Shown: piece after piece, positions 47,448-57,161 of the stretch
Layout: each line of letters begins with the position of its first letter
Numbering within the stretch: the stretch's first letter is position 1
Assembly (NCBI RefSeq): GCF_029211225.1
Contig: NZ_JARGEM010000004.1
Location: forward strand, 62,001 to 126,000
Length of the DNA: 64,000 nucleotides
Source of the DNA: Antiquaquibacter metalliresistens
GTDB taxonomy: Bacteria; Actinomycetota; Actinomycetes; Actinomycetales; Microbacteriaceae
Direction of reading: 5' to 3'
The notes under the pieces: model-generated
Told to the model about the DNA's origin: nothing
Seen by the model: only the letters and a program-made list of their open reading frames with translations
Databases searched by the model: none
Made by a program: the position numbers and the translations under genes

Positions 47448-47879
47448 CGGCATCGAACGGCTCGGGTGGAAGACCCACGACCGGTAGAACAGGAAGCGGA
47501 AGGCCGTTCCGAGGGCGAGCCCGACCACGTTGCCGGCGATGTTGTCGGCGAGCACCGAGGTGAACCCGAGCACGTAGTGCGAGATCCACAGGCAGGCGAG
47601 GGTGATCAGCATCCCTCCGACGCTGACCAGCGCGAACTCGACGCCCTCGCGCACGACCTGCTCGCGGCGGGTCGCGCCGAAGGTCCAGTACCGGTTGCCG
47701 ACCCAGTTCGCGAGGATCGCCAGGCTGGTCGAGATGACCTTGGCGATCACCGGGCCGCCGTGCACGAGGTCCGGGGCGAAGACCGTGGCCCTCAGCAGGT
47801 TGAACACCGCCACGTCGATCACGAGCCCGATCAGGCCGACCGCTCCGAACCTGCCCAGCTGTGCGAGCAGCTGGCGCAT
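47346..47879 (-). CDS. GtrA-family membrane protein
   Basis: A 177-residue protein with four membrane helices of the GtrA family, thought to move polyprenyl-linked sugars across the membrane. Family features are FGAVGLIGLVIDVAVFNLL in helix 1, the STSLAILANWVGNRYWTF segment, and the C-terminal GLALGTAFRFLFYRSWVF. ATG 47879 starts MRQLLAQLGRFG. The last 34 codons run antisense through ugd and are polar and Arg-rich, so that tail is probably not conserved. Confidence 0.85.
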   Translation of the reverse strand: MRQLLAQLGRFGAVGLIGLVIDVAVFNLLRATVFAPDLVHGGPVIAKVISTSLAILANWVGNRYWTFGATRREQVVREGVEFALVSVGGMLITLACLWISHYVLGFTSVLADNIAGNVVGLALGTAFRFLFYRSWVFHPSRSMPLRSAERPIRPSGRAPLRRIEAVAAVEDRAHRDE

Positions 47880-47977
47880 GGCGACTCCTGGGTGAACGAG
47901 AATGGGGGTGAGCGGCCCAAGTGTAGCCGCCCCGCCATGGCGCGATGCTGAGCGGGTCCAGAGCACCAGGAGTCCGG

Positions 47978-49090
47978 ATGTCACGAACCGTCGCAGTCCT
48001 CGGTGGCGGCCAGCTCGCCCGCATGATGATCCCGCCCGCCGTCGAGCTCGGCATCGATCTGCGGGTGCTCTCCGCGCAGGGCGGGGACTCGGCGGCACTG
48101 GCGACGACCGCGGTCGGCGACCACCGCGATCCGCAGACCGTGCTCGAGTTCGCCGCGGGGGCCGACGCGGTGACCTTCGACCATGAGCACGTTCCGCAGG
48201 AGGTGCTGCACGCCATGCTCGCCGCCGGCCTCGCCGTGCGCCCCGGGCCGGATGCGCTGCTCTACGCCCAGGACAAGCTCGCGATGCGAGCGCGCCTGAG
48301 CGAGCTGGGGCTGCCCGTGCCCGAGTGGGCGGCGATCGCGAGCCCCGCCGATCTCGACGGGTTCCTGGCCGAGCACGGGGGAGCAGCCGTCGTGAAGACG
48401 CCCCGCGGAGGATACGACGGCAAGGGCGTACGGCTCGTGCACTCCGCGGACGAGGTCGCCGACTGGTTCGCCGCGGGGCAGACGCTGCTCGCGGAGGAGG
48501 TCGTGGAGTACCGCCGCGAGCTCGCGCAGCTCGTCGCTCGACGACCCAGCGGCGACATCGTCGCCTGGCAGGTCGTCGAGACCGTGCAGCGGGACGGGGT
48601 CTGCGTCGAGGTGATCGCTCCCGCCCCGGACTCGTCGGGACGCCTCGGCGAGGTCGCGCGCGAGGTCGCCGCGACGATCGCCAGGGAGCTCGGCGTCACC
48701 GGTGTGCTCGCCGTCGAGCTGTTCGAGACGACCGACGAGCGCATCCTCGTCAACGAGCTCGCGATGCGTCCGCACAACAGTGGCCACTGGACGATCGAGG
48801 GCGCGGTCACCAGCCAGTTCGAGCAGCACCTGCGCGCGGTGCTCGACCTGCCCCTCGGGTCCACGGATGCCCGCCAGCCCTACGCCGTCATGGTCAACGT
48901 GCTCGGCGGGCCGGATGACCCGGCCAGTCGCTACGCGGCGGCGCTCGCCGACCAGCCGGACGCCAAGCTGCACTTCTACGGCAAGAGCGCGCGCCCCGGA
49001 CGCAAGGTCGGCCACGTCACCGCCGTCGGCGACGACCTCGACGACGTGGTGTTCCGGGCGCGCGCCGCAGCGGCGTTCTTTGAGGTTTGA
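47978..49090 (+). CDS. purK: N5-carboxyaminoimidazole ribonucleotide synthase
   Basis: Forms N5-CAIR from AIR, bicarbonate and ATP in purine synthesis. The 370-residue ATP-grasp protein has VAVLGGGQLARMM at the N-terminus, KTPRGGYDGKGVRL, ELFETTDERILVNELAMRPHNSGHWTIEG (read as two blocks) and HFYGKSARPGRKVGHVT. ATG 47978 has AGGAG 6 nt upstream. It is followed 16 nt later by purE. Confidence 0.96.
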   Translation: MSRTVAVLGGGQLARMMIPPAVELGIDLRVLSAQGGDSAALATTAVGDHRDPQTVLEFAAGADAVTFDHEHVPQEVLHAMLAAGLAVRPGPDALLYAQDKLAMRARLSELGLPVPEWAAIASPADLDGFLAEHGGAAVVKTPRGGYDGKGVRLVHSADEVADWFAAGQTLLAEEVVEYRRELAQLVARRPSGDIVAWQVVETVQRDGVCVEVIAPAPDSSGRLGEVAREVAATIARELGVTGVLAVELFETTDERILVNELAMRPHNSGHWTIEGAVTSQFEQHLRAVLDLPLGSTDARQPYAVMVNVLGGPDDPASRYAAALADQPDAKLHFYGKSARPGRKVGHVTAVGDDLDDVVFRARAAAAFFEV

Positions 49091-49106
49091 GCCATACCCT
49101 TGGTGA

Positions 49107-49601
49107 GTGCCTGAACCCCTCGTCGCCGTCGTCATGGGCTCCGACTCCGACTGGAGCGTGATGTCCGATGCTGCCGCTGCGCTGACGGAGTTCGGCATCG
49201 AGCACGAGGTCTCCGTGGTGTCGGCCCACCGCAGCCCCGAGCGGATGATCGGCTTCGGCAAGGAAGCGGCTGGCCGCGGCATCCGCGTCATCATCGCCGG
49301 TGCCGGGGGTGCCGCGCACCTGCCGGGCATGCTCGCCTCGGTCACGACACTGCCGGTCATCGGCGTGCCCGTGCCGCTGAAGACGCTCGACGGCCTCGAT
49401 TCGCTGCTGTCGATCGTGCAGATGCCCGCAGGCATCCCGGTCGCGACCGTCTCGATCGGGGGTGCGCGCAACGCGGGCATCCTCGCCGCTCGCATCATCG
49501 GCTCGGGGGATGCCGCGATCACCGCCAGACTCGCGGACTTCGCCCGGGGCCTCGAGGCCCTCGTGGACGAAAAGGATGCGGCGCTGAAGCGGTCGTTGTG
49601 A
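49107..49601 (+). CDS. purE: N5-carboxyaminoimidazole ribonucleotide mutase
   Basis: Converts N5-CAIR to CAIR. The 164-residue length is that of class I PurE. Motifs: [19 protein letters not shown] with the catalytic His, [12 protein letters not shown], and [30 protein letters not shown] (two adjacent blocks). GTG start at 49107. It overlaps the LCP gene by GTGA. Confidence 0.97.
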   Translation: MPEPLVAVVMGSDSDWSVMSDAAAALTEFGIEHEVSVVSAHRSPERMIGFGKEAAGRGIRVIIAGAGGAAHLPGMLASVTTLPVIGVPVPLKTLDGLDSLLSIVQMPAGIPVATVSIGGARNAGILAARIIGSGDAAITARLADFARGLEALVDEKDAALKRSL

Positions 49602-50956
49602 GCGCCACGAACCCCGTCCGGTATCCGGACACGAACGCACCGGCACTCATGACCAAGCGGGCCTGGTGGCTCGTCGTGCTCAACGTGCTGATCCCCGGCA
49701 GCGCGCAGCTGCTCGCAGGCAACCGGCGCCTCGGGCGTTTCGGCGTCGCATCGACCTTCGTGCTCTGGGGTCTCGCGATCATCGCGGTGCTGCTCTACTT
49801 CCTCAACCGCACCATCCTCCTGACGGTGCTGAGCACGACGATCGGTCTCTGGGCGGTGACGGCGCTGCTGCTCTTCTACGCCGTGCTGTGGGTCGTGCTC
49901 ACGCTCGACACGCTGCGGCTCGTGCGGTTCGTGCGAGTGCCCCCACGGGGCAGAGCTGCGGTCGCCGGGGTCGCCATCCTCGCTCTGGTGGTGGCCGGCG
50001 GCGGTGCGTCCTATGGCGCCTATCTCGCCACCACGGCCAACACCTTCATCACCGACGTGTTCGTCACCGCTCCGCCCGAGCCCCCCGTGGACGGGCGATA
50101 CAACATCCTGCTGCTCGGCGGCGACGCCGGCCCGGATCGCGACGGCCTTCGGCCGGACAGCATCACCGTGGTGAGCGTCGACGCCGAAACGGGCGCGGCG
50201 ACGATGATCGGGCTTCCGCGCAACCTGGAGTACTTCCCCTTCGTGGAGGGCTCGCCGCTCGCCGCCGAGTATCCGAACGGTTACGGCTGGGACGGCTGCG
50301 AGGTCGATGTCTGTCTCTTGAACTCCGTCTACACCGAGGTCGAACTCATCAGCCCCGAGATGTACCCTGACGCCGCCGCGCAGGGCAGCCAGCCGGGCAT
50401 CGAGGGCATGCGCGATGCCGTCGAGGGGATCACCGGCCTGACCATCCAGTACTACGCCCTCATCGACATGCAGGGATTCTCAGACCTCATCAACGCGCTC
50501 GGCGGGGTCACGATCAACGTCGAGACGGCGGTGCCCGTGCACACCGACGAGACCTTCAGCGAGGTCGCGTACTACATCGGCCCGGGTGTGGTGCAGATGG
50601 ACGGCTACACGGCGCTCTGGTACGCGCGATCCCGCCACGACACCACGGACTACGACCGCATGGCCCGTCAGCGTCAGCTGCAGCAGGCGATCCTCGAGCA
50701 GTTCAACCCGGCCAACGTGCTCGCGAAGTTCCAGTCGATCGCGCAGGCGAGTTCGCAGGTGGTGCGCACGGACATCCCGCAGGCGACCCTCGGGTACTTC
50801 GTGGAACTCGCGTCGAAGACGCGTGAACTGCCGATCACCGATGTCGAGCTCGTTCCGGCCAACGGTGTCGAACCCGAGGACCCCGACTACGCGTACATCC
50901 GGGAGCTCGTGGCCGCGGCGGTGGCACCCGCCGCGGAGGACGAGCCGACCGGCTAA
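49598..50956 (+). CDS. LytR-CpsA-Psr (LCP) family glycopolymer transferase
   Basis: Attaches a polyprenyl-linked glycopolymer to peptidoglycan. The 452-residue protein has a cytosolic start, four hydrophobic segments within residues 25-150 (longer than the usual single anchor), and an extracellular catalytic domain. In it are [18 protein letters not shown], the Arg in [26 protein letters not shown] and [20 protein letters not shown] (20 residues). GTG start at 49598. It lies beside the rhamnose and glycosyltransferase genes, whose product it may attach. Its stop overlaps the next, convergent gene. Confidence 0.92.
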   Translation: MSATNPVRYPDTNAPALMTKRAWWLVVLNVLIPGSAQLLAGNRRLGRFGVASTFVLWGLAIIAVLLYFLNRTILLTVLSTTIGLWAVTALLLFYAVLWVVLTLDTLRLVRFVRVPPRGRAAVAGVAILALVVAGGGASYGAYLATTANTFITDVFVTAPPEPPVDGRYNILLLGGDAGPDRDGLRPDSITVVSVDAETGAATMIGLPRNLEYFPFVEGSPLAAEYPNGYGWDGCEVDVCLLNSVYTEVELISPEMYPDAAAQGSQPGIEGMRDAVEGITGLTIQYYALIDMQGFSDLINALGGVTINVETAVPVHTDETFSEVAYYIGPGVVQMDGYTALWYARSRHDTTDYDRMARQRQLQQAILEQFNPANVLAKFQSIAQASSQVVRTDIPQATLGYFVELASKTRELPITDVELVPANGVEPEDPDYAYIRELVAAAVAPAAEDEPTG

Positions 50957-52032
50957 AGGTCGGCGTGCAGCTGCCAGATCTTCTCGGCGGCGCTGCGCCA
51001 GCTGAAGGCCCTCGCACGGTCTTCACCTGCGTAGCGAAGGTGCCGGGCCGAGGTCTCGTCCTCGAGGATCGCGCGCGCGGCATCCGCGAGTCGTTCGGGA
51101 TAGCCCGGTGCACCCCGCTCGACGACGCTGGCCGCGCCCGCGGTGAGTTCGACGAGGGCCGGGGCGTCGGAGTGCACGACGGGGGTGCCGAGCGCGAGAG
51201 CGTCGAGCACGGGCATGCCGAAACCGACCTCGACGGCGGGGTGGATGAGCGCCGACGCCTGAGAGATGACCGCAGCGAGATCATGCGGGTCGTGGGTGAC
51301 GAACTGATGCTCGGCGCCGGCGAACGGGTGGGCGGCGACCACCACGAGGGGGGCGGGCAGGGCGCTCGCGTGCGCGAGCAGTTCGCGGATCCCAGCACTC
51401 GTGCCCGGGCCATCGACCGCGACGAGGTATCGCTCGGGCAGCGATGCCCGCGCGAGCCGGTCTGCACTGTCTTCGGGGAGTTCGGCGGCCAGCGATTCGC
51501 CCCCGGGGATCACGCGAATGCGGTCCCCGAAGCCGAGGAACTCGTCCGCACGGGCGGCGACGGCGTGCGACGGCACGACGACCGCGTCCGCGTAGCGCTC
51601 GGCGCGCTTGGCGAGTGCGAGCTGTCTGCTCACCTCTCGGGGCGAGAGCGCCTCAGGGTCGGTCCAGGCCAGGGTGTCGTACAGCGTGACGACGACCTGC
51701 TCCTGGTCATTGAGTCGATCGTGGCGGGCGAGCGGGGCCATCAGGCTCGGTGCATGCAGCATCCCACCACCGGGCACGCGGGTGAAGCCGTGCTGCCAGG
51801 CCGCCGCGAGCTCGCGACGTGCCAAGGAACTCTTGTGAAGCATCCCAAGCCCGGGCAGCAGCGCACGAACGGCGTCGTAGTCGGACTCGGGGGAGGAGGG
51901 CACGAAGCCGTCGACGGTGCAGCCCGGCGGCGCGAAGCGGATCAGCGCACCGGCCACCTGGCCGGCGTACTGCGAGAGCTCGCCCCCTGCCGGGTCGAGC
52001 ATCTCGTCGAGGATCACGCGCAGCGTCGTCAT
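50953..52032 (-). CDS. Glycosyltransferase family 1/GT4 (rhamnosyl- or mannosyltransferase-like)
   Basis: A GT-B glycosyltransferase of 359 residues. The N-terminal domain begins MTTLRVILDEMLDPAGGELSQ; the C-terminal donor domain has YLVAVDGPGTSAGI in place of the usual G-rich loop and a good EX7E-like region, HPAVEVGFGMPVLDALALGTPVVHSD (two adjacent blocks). The gene overlaps rfbD by ATGA, so it may use dTDP-rhamnose. The donor cannot be proven by sequence reading. Confidence 0.8.
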   Translation of the reverse strand: MTTLRVILDEMLDPAGGELSQYAGQVAGALIRFAPPGCTVDGFVPSSPESDYDAVRALLPGLGMLHKSSLARRELAAAWQHGFTRVPGGGMLHAPSLMAPLARHDRLNDQEQVVVTLYDTLAWTDPEALSPREVSRQLALAKRAERYADAVVVPSHAVAARADEFLGFGDRIRVIPGGESLAAELPEDSADRLARASLPERYLVAVDGPGTSAGIRELLAHASALPAPLVVVAAHPFAGAEHQFVTHDPHDLAAVISQASALIHPAVEVGFGMPVLDALALGTPVVHSDAPALVELTAGAASVVERGAPGYPERLADAARAILEDETSARHLRYAGEDRARAFSWRSAAEKIWQLHADL

Positions 52033-52877
52033 GTCCGCAGTGCTCCCGTCTCGAATGCCTCGCCGAGTGCAGCATGCCACGGTCGCATCGGTGCGAGTCC
52101 GATCTGGGCCCAGCGCGCATGCCCGAGCACGGAGAATGCCGGTCGCGGCGCCGGCCGGACGAACTCGGCGCTCGTCGTCGGTCGCACCCGATCGGGGTCG
52201 TGGCCGCCGAGCTCGAAGATCGCCCGCGCGAAGCCGTACCAGGTGGTCTCCCCGGCGTTGGTGCCGTGGTAGATCCCGGCTGGTGCTCCGGCATCGAGCA
52301 TGGCGACGGTCTGCTGTGCGAGGTCGTGGGTCCACGTGGGTTGGCCGAGCTGGTCGTCGACGACCGAGACCGTCGGCCTCTCCTCTGCGAGGCGCAGCAT
52401 GGTGCGCGCGAAGTTCGGCCCATCCTGGCCATAGAGCCACGCCGTGCGAACGATGAACGAGTCGGGATTCGCGGCCATCGTCAGCTCTTCGCCCTCGGCC
52501 TTCGTGCGGCCGTAGGCGGAGACGGGATGCCGCGGAGCGTCCTCCGCGTACGGCGCCGTCGCGCTTCCGTCGAAGACGTAGTCCGTCGAGAACTGCACGA
52601 ACCGCGCCCCGGTCGCTGCGGTCGCTGCGGCGAGGTTCGCCGGCCCGAGCGCGTTGATGGCGCGAGCCTCGGCTTCGTGAGTCTCCGCGTCGTCGACCTT
52701 CGTATAGGCGGCAGCGTTGATCACGACGTCGACGCCGTCGACGGCCGCTCGCACGGCCTGCTCGTCTGTGACGTCGAGCGCGCGACGATCGAGGGCGATG
52801 ACCTCGCGCCCCGCGAGCGCGCGCTGCAGATCATGGCCGAGCATGCCGCCCGCGCCGGTGATGAGGTATCGAGTCAT
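52029..52877 (-). CDS. rfbD: dTDP-4-dehydrorhamnose reductase
   Basis: Last step of dTDP-L-rhamnose synthesis. The 282-residue extended short-chain reductase has YLITGAGGMLGHDLQ, VINAAAYTKVDDAE, FSTDYVFDG, catalytic YGRTKAEGE, and IVRTAWLYG. ATG at 52877. It lies 8 nt downstream of rfbB and overlaps the glycosyltransferase. Confidence 0.95.
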   Translation of the reverse strand: MTRYLITGAGGMLGHDLQRALAGREVIALDRRALDVTDEQAVRAAVDGVDVVINAAAYTKVDDAETHEAEARAINALGPANLAAATAATGARFVQFSTDYVFDGSATAPYAEDAPRHPVSAYGRTKAEGEELTMAANPDSFIVRTAWLYGQDGPNFARTMLRLAEERPTVSVVDDQLGQPTWTHDLAQQTVAMLDAGAPAGIYHGTNAGETTWYGFARAIFELGGHDPDRVRPTTSAEFVRPAPRPAFSVLGHARWAQIGLAPMRPWHAALGEAFETGALRT

Positions 52878-52885
52878 GGGGGGCG

Positions 52886-53872
52886 TCAGCTCAGCGCCGC
52901 GCGCGCCTTCAGCGGTTCCCACCACGCACGGTTGTCGCGGTACCACTGCACGACGTCGGCGAGACCCTGCGTGAACGGCACCTGCGGCTCGTAGCCGAGC
53001 TCCGCCCGGATCTTCGAGATGTCGACGCTGTAGCGCAGGTCGTGACCGAGGCGGTCCTGCACCCGGTCGACGTACGACCAGTCCTTGCCCGTGGCATCCA
53101 GCAGCATCTCGGTGAGCTCCTTGTTGGTGAGCTCGGTGCCGCCGCCGATGTTGTAGATCTCGCCGGCGCGACCGCGCGTGAGCACCATCGCGATGCCGCG
53201 GGTGTGGTCATCGACGTGCAGCCAGTCCCGGATGTTGTTGCCCTCCCCGTAGAGCGGCACATGCTTGTCGTCGATGAGGTTGGTCACGAACAGCGGGATG
53301 ACCTTCTCCGGGAAATGGTACGGACCGTAGTTGTTCGAGCACCGCGTGATCGAAAGGTTCATGCCGTGCGTGCGGTGGTAGCTGCGTGCGAGCAGGTCGC
53401 TGCCCGCCTTCGATGCGGAATAGGGGGAGTTCGGCTCGAGGGGCTGCTGCTCGTTCCACGAGCCCTCAGCGATCGAGCCGTACACCTCGTCGGTGGAGAC
53501 GTGCACGAAGCGCTTGCCCCCCGCGCGCAGGGCGGCGTCGAGGAGGCGCTGGGTGCCGAGCACATTGGTCTCGACGAAGATGCCGGAGTCGCGCACCGAG
53601 CGGTCGACGTGGGACTCCGCAGCGAAATGCACGATCGAGTCGACGCCTGGCACGATCGTGTCGAGCAGCGCGGCGTCTCGGATGTCGCCGTGCACGAAGC
53701 TGTAGCGCGCCGACTCGGCAACCGGGGCGAGGTTCTCGAGGTTGCCCGAGTAGGTGAGCGCGTCGAGCACGACGACTTCGGCGCCCTCGAGGCCCGGGTA
53801 GGCATCCTGCAGGGTGCGGCGAACGAAGTTCGAGCCGATGAAGCCGGCGCCGCCGGTGACGAGGATCTTCAT
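52886..53872 (-). CDS. rfbB: dTDP-glucose 4,6-dehydratase
   Basis: Second step of dTDP-rhamnose synthesis. The 328-residue protein has ILVTGGAGFIGSNFVR, HFAAESHVDRSV, HVSTDEVYG, the catalytic Tyr-Lys in PYSASKAGSD, and RCSNNYGPYHFPEKVIPL. I chose ATG 53872 with GGAAG a few nt upstream; GTG 53878 is in frame. It starts 2 nt after the stop of the upstream epimerase gene. Confidence 0.95.
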   Translation of the reverse strand: MKILVTGGAGFIGSNFVRRTLQDAYPGLEGAEVVVLDALTYSGNLENLAPVAESARYSFVHGDIRDAALLDTIVPGVDSIVHFAAESHVDRSVRDSGIFVETNVLGTQRLLDAALRAGGKRFVHVSTDEVYGSIAEGSWNEQQPLEPNSPYSASKAGSDLLARSYHRTHGMNLSITRCSNNYGPYHFPEKVIPLFVTNLIDDKHVPLYGEGNNIRDWLHVDDHTRGIAMVLTRGRAGEIYNIGGGTELTNKELTEMLLDATGKDWSYVDRVQDRLGHDLRYSVDISKIRAELGYEPQVPFTQGLADVVQWYRDNRAWWEPLKARAALS

Positions 53873-53874
53873 GG

Positions 53875-54843
53875 TCACTTCCGTTCGGAGGCAGGGAACT
53901 CCGCCTCGATGGTGCGACGAAGTGCTTCGTCCATGCTGAACTTCGGCCGGTAGCCGACGGCGTTCAGCCGATCGGTGTTGACGGTCGTGTCTGCAGCGAA
54001 CTTGCGGATGCGGATCGCGCTGATCGGGAACGTGTGACCCGTGATCTTCCCGATCGCGTCGAGGACGTGCCCTGCGGCGAGGCCGACCGCGAGGGGCAGC
54101 CGCACTCGATCGCGCTCGGGCAGGTTCATGGAGCGACGGAGCACAGCAATGAGCTCGCGCGTGCTCAGGTCGGGCTTGTCGGCGTAGTTGGTCAGGTGCA
54201 CGCCCGCGGGGGCCTCGAGCGCGTCTGCGAGGTACTCCACGATGTTGCCGACGTAGGACATCGACTTCCGATTGTCACCCTTGCCGATCATGATGAACCG
54301 GCGCGAAGAGACCTGCTTCGCGAGGGTGTAGACGTTGCCGCGGTTGCCTTCGCCGAACACGACCGAAGGTCGGACGATCGTCAGGGAACGCTCCGCGCCC
54401 CGCTCGGCCCACGTTCGGAACTCCCGCTCGGCGGCGAGTTTCGTGCGGCCGTACTCGTTGAACGGCTCTGGCGTGGTGTGCTCGTCGGCATCGCTCTTGT
54501 CGAGACCGTACACGGCGACGGTGCTGGTGAACACGACTCGCTCGATCCCCGCCGCTTCAACAGCCGCGATGATCGCGCGCGCGCCATCGATGTTCACCTC
54601 CTCGTAGAGGGAGAGGGGGGTGACATCATCCCGGTGTTCTGCCGCGAGGTGGATGACCGCGTCGTGGCCACGGGCCGCCGCCGTGAGTTGTTCGGCCGAG
54701 CGAACGTCACCGATCGTCGTGAACTGCCCGTAGCGCGGCGCGGGTACCCGATCGAAGTTCGTGAACGTGTGGCCACGGGCCGAGAGCACGTCGAGCAGTC
54801 GGCTGCCGATGAATCCGCTTCCGCCAACGACGAGTAGCTTCAT
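53875..54843 (-). CDS. NAD-dependent epimerase/dehydratase (nucleotide-sugar)
   Basis: An extended SDR of 322 residues that acts on a nucleotide sugar. It has LLVVGGSGFIGSRLLD, VIHLAAEHRDDV, FTSTVAVYG, the catalytic YGRTKLAAE, and VRPSVVFGEGNRGNVY. The product is not determined; the family includes UDP-hexosamine epimerases and reductases. ATG 54843 is preceded by GAAGGAG. It is first in a unit with rfbB, rfbD and the glycosyltransferase. Confidence 0.82.
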   Translation of the reverse strand: MKLLVVGGSGFIGSRLLDVLSARGHTFTNFDRVPAPRYGQFTTIGDVRSAEQLTAAARGHDAVIHLAAEHRDDVTPLSLYEEVNIDGARAIIAAVEAAGIERVVFTSTVAVYGLDKSDADEHTTPEPFNEYGRTKLAAEREFRTWAERGAERSLTIVRPSVVFGEGNRGNVYTLAKQVSSRRFIMIGKGDNRKSMSYVGNIVEYLADALEAPAGVHLTNYADKPDLSTRELIAVLRRSMNLPERDRVRLPLAVGLAAGHVLDAIGKITGHTFPISAIRIRKFAADTTVNTDRLNAVGYRPKFSMDEALRRTIEAEFPASERK

Positions 54844-54888
54844 CCCGCTCCTTCTGCTCGTCCGCGGCCCGGGAGGACCAACCGTTCA

Positions 54889-54894
54889 ATTATC
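54889..54894 (-). promoter_or_regulatory. Possible -10 box of the epimerase-rfbB-rfbD unit
   Basis: The minus strand reads GATAAT about 45 nt upstream of the first start codon. It sits in an A/T-rich pocket (GGATAATTGAA) unusual in this genome. No clear -35 was seen. Confidence 0.4.
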
Positions 54895-55005
54895 CACGCT
54901 TCGTCCGCGGGAGGCGCCGTCCCCCATTCGTCAGGTCCCACGAGGCGGCTGGCGCTAGTGTTATGCACTGGCGAACCGCCCCACGCGCAGACAAATGGAG
55001 GAACC

Positions 55006-56151
55006 GTGGCCAGCGAGAGCGTGCTCATCACCGGCGGCGCCGGGTTCATCGGCACCGCGCTCGCCCACCGACTCGTGGCCGATGGTCACCGGGTCCGGGT
55101 GCTCGACACGCTCTCATCCCAGGTTCACGGTGATGACCCCGCGAATACCTCACCGCTGCTTCAGGCGGTCTCCAAGGTCGCGGAAGTGCGTGTGGGTTCG
55201 GTGACGGATCGATCGATCGTGCAGGACGCACTCGAGGGTATCGACGTTGTCGTGCATCTGGCCGCGGAAACCGGCACCGGACAGTCGATGTACGAGATCG
55301 CTCGCTACGTCGAGGTGAACGCGGGAGGCACGGCGCTCTTGCTTGACGTGCTTGCAGCAGGCGAGCACACGGTTCGCAAGATCGTCGTTGCCTCCTCCCG
55401 CGCGATCTACGGGGAGGGCAAGTACCAGGACTCCACGGGGGCCGTCGTATACCCGGCGTTTCGTTCCGATGAGCAGCTCGCGGCGGGTCGTTTCGAGCTC
55501 GTCGATCCGCGGGATGGGAACGCAACACTCACGACTGTGCCGACCGACGAGGGCTCGCGCCTCAGCCCCTCCTCCGTCTACGGCATCACCAAGCTCACCC
55601 AAGAGCAACTCGTCCTGACCTCCGCTCCCACCGTGGGCGTTGCGGGCGTCGCGCTGCGGTATCAGAACGTCTACGGCCCGGGGCAATCGCTGCGCAACCC
55701 CTACACGGGCATCCTCTCCATCTTCTCCACGCTCATTCGGGAGGGATCCGAGATCAACATCTTCGAGGACGGGCTCGAGAGCCGGGACTTCGTCTTCATC
55801 GACGACGTCGTGGCCGCGACCCACGCAGCGATGTTCTCGCCTGCCGCGGACGGTCTTGCGATCAACGTCGGCAGCGGGGTCTCGACGACAGTGCTCGACG
55901 TCGTGGCCGAGTTGGAGCGGGCGTTCGAGCGGTCCGCGCGGGTTGTGGTCTCCGGCAACTACCGGCTCGGGGATATCAGGCACAATGTGGCGGATCTGAC
56001 CCTCGCCGAGCGCGTGCTCGACTACCGACCGACCGTCACGTTTGCCGAGGGGATCGGCCGGTTCGTCGGCTGGGTCAAGGACACGCGTCTCGAGGCCGGT
56101 GCCTACGAGCGCTCGCTGGATGAGTTGCGCTCGAGGAGCCTCCTCAAGTGA
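55006..56151 (+). CDS. NAD-dependent epimerase/dehydratase (nucleotide-sugar)
   Basis: Extended SDR of 381 residues. It has VLITGGAGFIGTALAHRL, VVHLAAETGTGQSMYE, VASSRAIYGEG, catalytic YGITKLTQEQ and RYQNVYGPGQSLRNPYTGI (19 residues). The TGTGQSM and NPYTGI features recall the WbpP/4-epimerase relatives. The product sugar is unknown. GTG start at 55006 follows GGAGG. It overlaps the next gene by GTGA and is divergent from the rhamnose unit. Confidence 0.83.
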   Translation: MASESVLITGGAGFIGTALAHRLVADGHRVRVLDTLSSQVHGDDPANTSPLLQAVSKVAEVRVGSVTDRSIVQDALEGIDVVVHLAAETGTGQSMYEIARYVEVNAGGTALLLDVLAAGEHTVRKIVVASSRAIYGEGKYQDSTGAVVYPAFRSDEQLAAGRFELVDPRDGNATLTTVPTDEGSRLSPSSVYGITKLTQEQLVLTSAPTVGVAGVALRYQNVYGPGQSLRNPYTGILSIFSTLIREGSEINIFEDGLESRDFVFIDDVVAATHAAMFSPAADGLAINVGSGVSTTVLDVVAELERAFERSARVVVSGNYRLGDIRHNVADLTLAERVLDYRPTVTFAEGIGRFVGWVKDTRLEAGAYERSLDELRSRSLLK

Positions 56152-57161
56152 CCGGATCGAGGCCGGTGCTCCTCATCACGCCCAGCTTCTTCGGATACGA
56201 GCGCGACATCGCCCTCGCACTGGAGCGAAGGGGTCTTGGGGTGGACATGATCGATGAGCGTCCCTCCAACTCTGCCCTCATGAAGGCGCTTCTTCGGGTG
56301 CGTTCGAGTGCTCTCGGTCGCGCGACGGATCGCTACTACCGTCGCTTCGTCGACCAGGGGTACACGCGTGGGCGCCGACTCGTGATCGTGATCAAGGGAG
56401 AGGTGGTGCCGGCATGGTTCCTCGACGCCGTGCGCCGCGACTCGCCGGGCGCAGTCTTCGTCTTCTACACCTTCGACTCGCTCGCCAACAGCGCCAACTT
56501 CGTCTCGCTGCTTCCCGTGTTCGATCACCTTTTCAGTTTTCAGGCCGAGACAGGGGAGGTGGGAAGCAGGTTCAGGCTCAAGCACCTGTTCTATGGTCCG
56601 GAGTTCTCGCCGTTGGGAGACGCGGATACGAGACGCTATGGGATCGCGTTCGTCGGCACGGTGCACTCCGACCGATACAGGTTCGTCAAGCGCATCGTCG
56701 CCGCGTTCGGCTCGAGCTTCGTGTACTTCTACGTGCAGGCTCGCTGGTACTTCCGGGTGCGTCGCCTCACCAGTGCGCGTTACCGGGAGATCCCCGAGAA
56801 GGACGTTCGCTTCGACAAGCTCAGCCGGTCGGCGGTCGCCGAGGTCTTCCGCAACTCGCTGGCGGTCCTCGACATGCAGCACGAGCAGCAGACCGGCCTC
56901 ACCATGCGCACGTTCGAGGTGATCGCGTCTGGGGCGTATCTCGTGACGACCAACGCCTTCGTCGCGCTGACGCCTCTCGCAGACACCGGGCGGGTGATCG
57001 TTGTGCCGCCGCTGCCGACGGAGCACGACATCCGCGAACTCACCGAAAGGCTCGCCGAGCTTCCTGTGCCCACGTCCGCACCCGAGGGCTTCGCTCAGTT
57101 CAGTGTGGACGCGTGGGTCGACGAGTTCGTGATGCTCATGCCGGGGGAGGTTCCGACATGA
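56148..57161 (+). CDS. CgeB-like glycosyltransferase
   Basis: A 337-residue protein that resembles glycosyltransferases of the spore-protein CgeB/eps group. Visible pieces are LLITPSFFGYERDIALALE, a central AFVGTVHSDRYRF that looks like the start of the donor domain, and the C-terminal EQQTGLTMRTFEVIASGAYLVT, which has the family T-x-R-x-FE(V/I)-x-A-x-G pattern. The donor and acceptor are not known. Base composition is a little less GC-rich at places than nearby genes. Tightly overlapped on both sides (GTGA, ATGA). Confidence 0.7.
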   Translation: MTGSRPVLLITPSFFGYERDIALALERRGLGVDMIDERPSNSALMKALLRVRSSALGRATDRYYRRFVDQGYTRGRRLVIVIKGEVVPAWFLDAVRRDSPGAVFVFYTFDSLANSANFVSLLPVFDHLFSFQAETGEVGSRFRLKHLFYGPEFSPLGDADTRRYGIAFVGTVHSDRYRFVKRIVAAFGSSFVYFYVQARWYFRVRRLTSARYREIPEKDVRFDKLSRSAVAEVFRNSLAVLDMQHEQQTGLTMRTFEVIASGAYLVTTNAFVALTPLADTGRVIVVPPLPTEHDIRELTERLAELPVPTSAPEGFAQFSVDAWVDEFVMLMPGEVPT

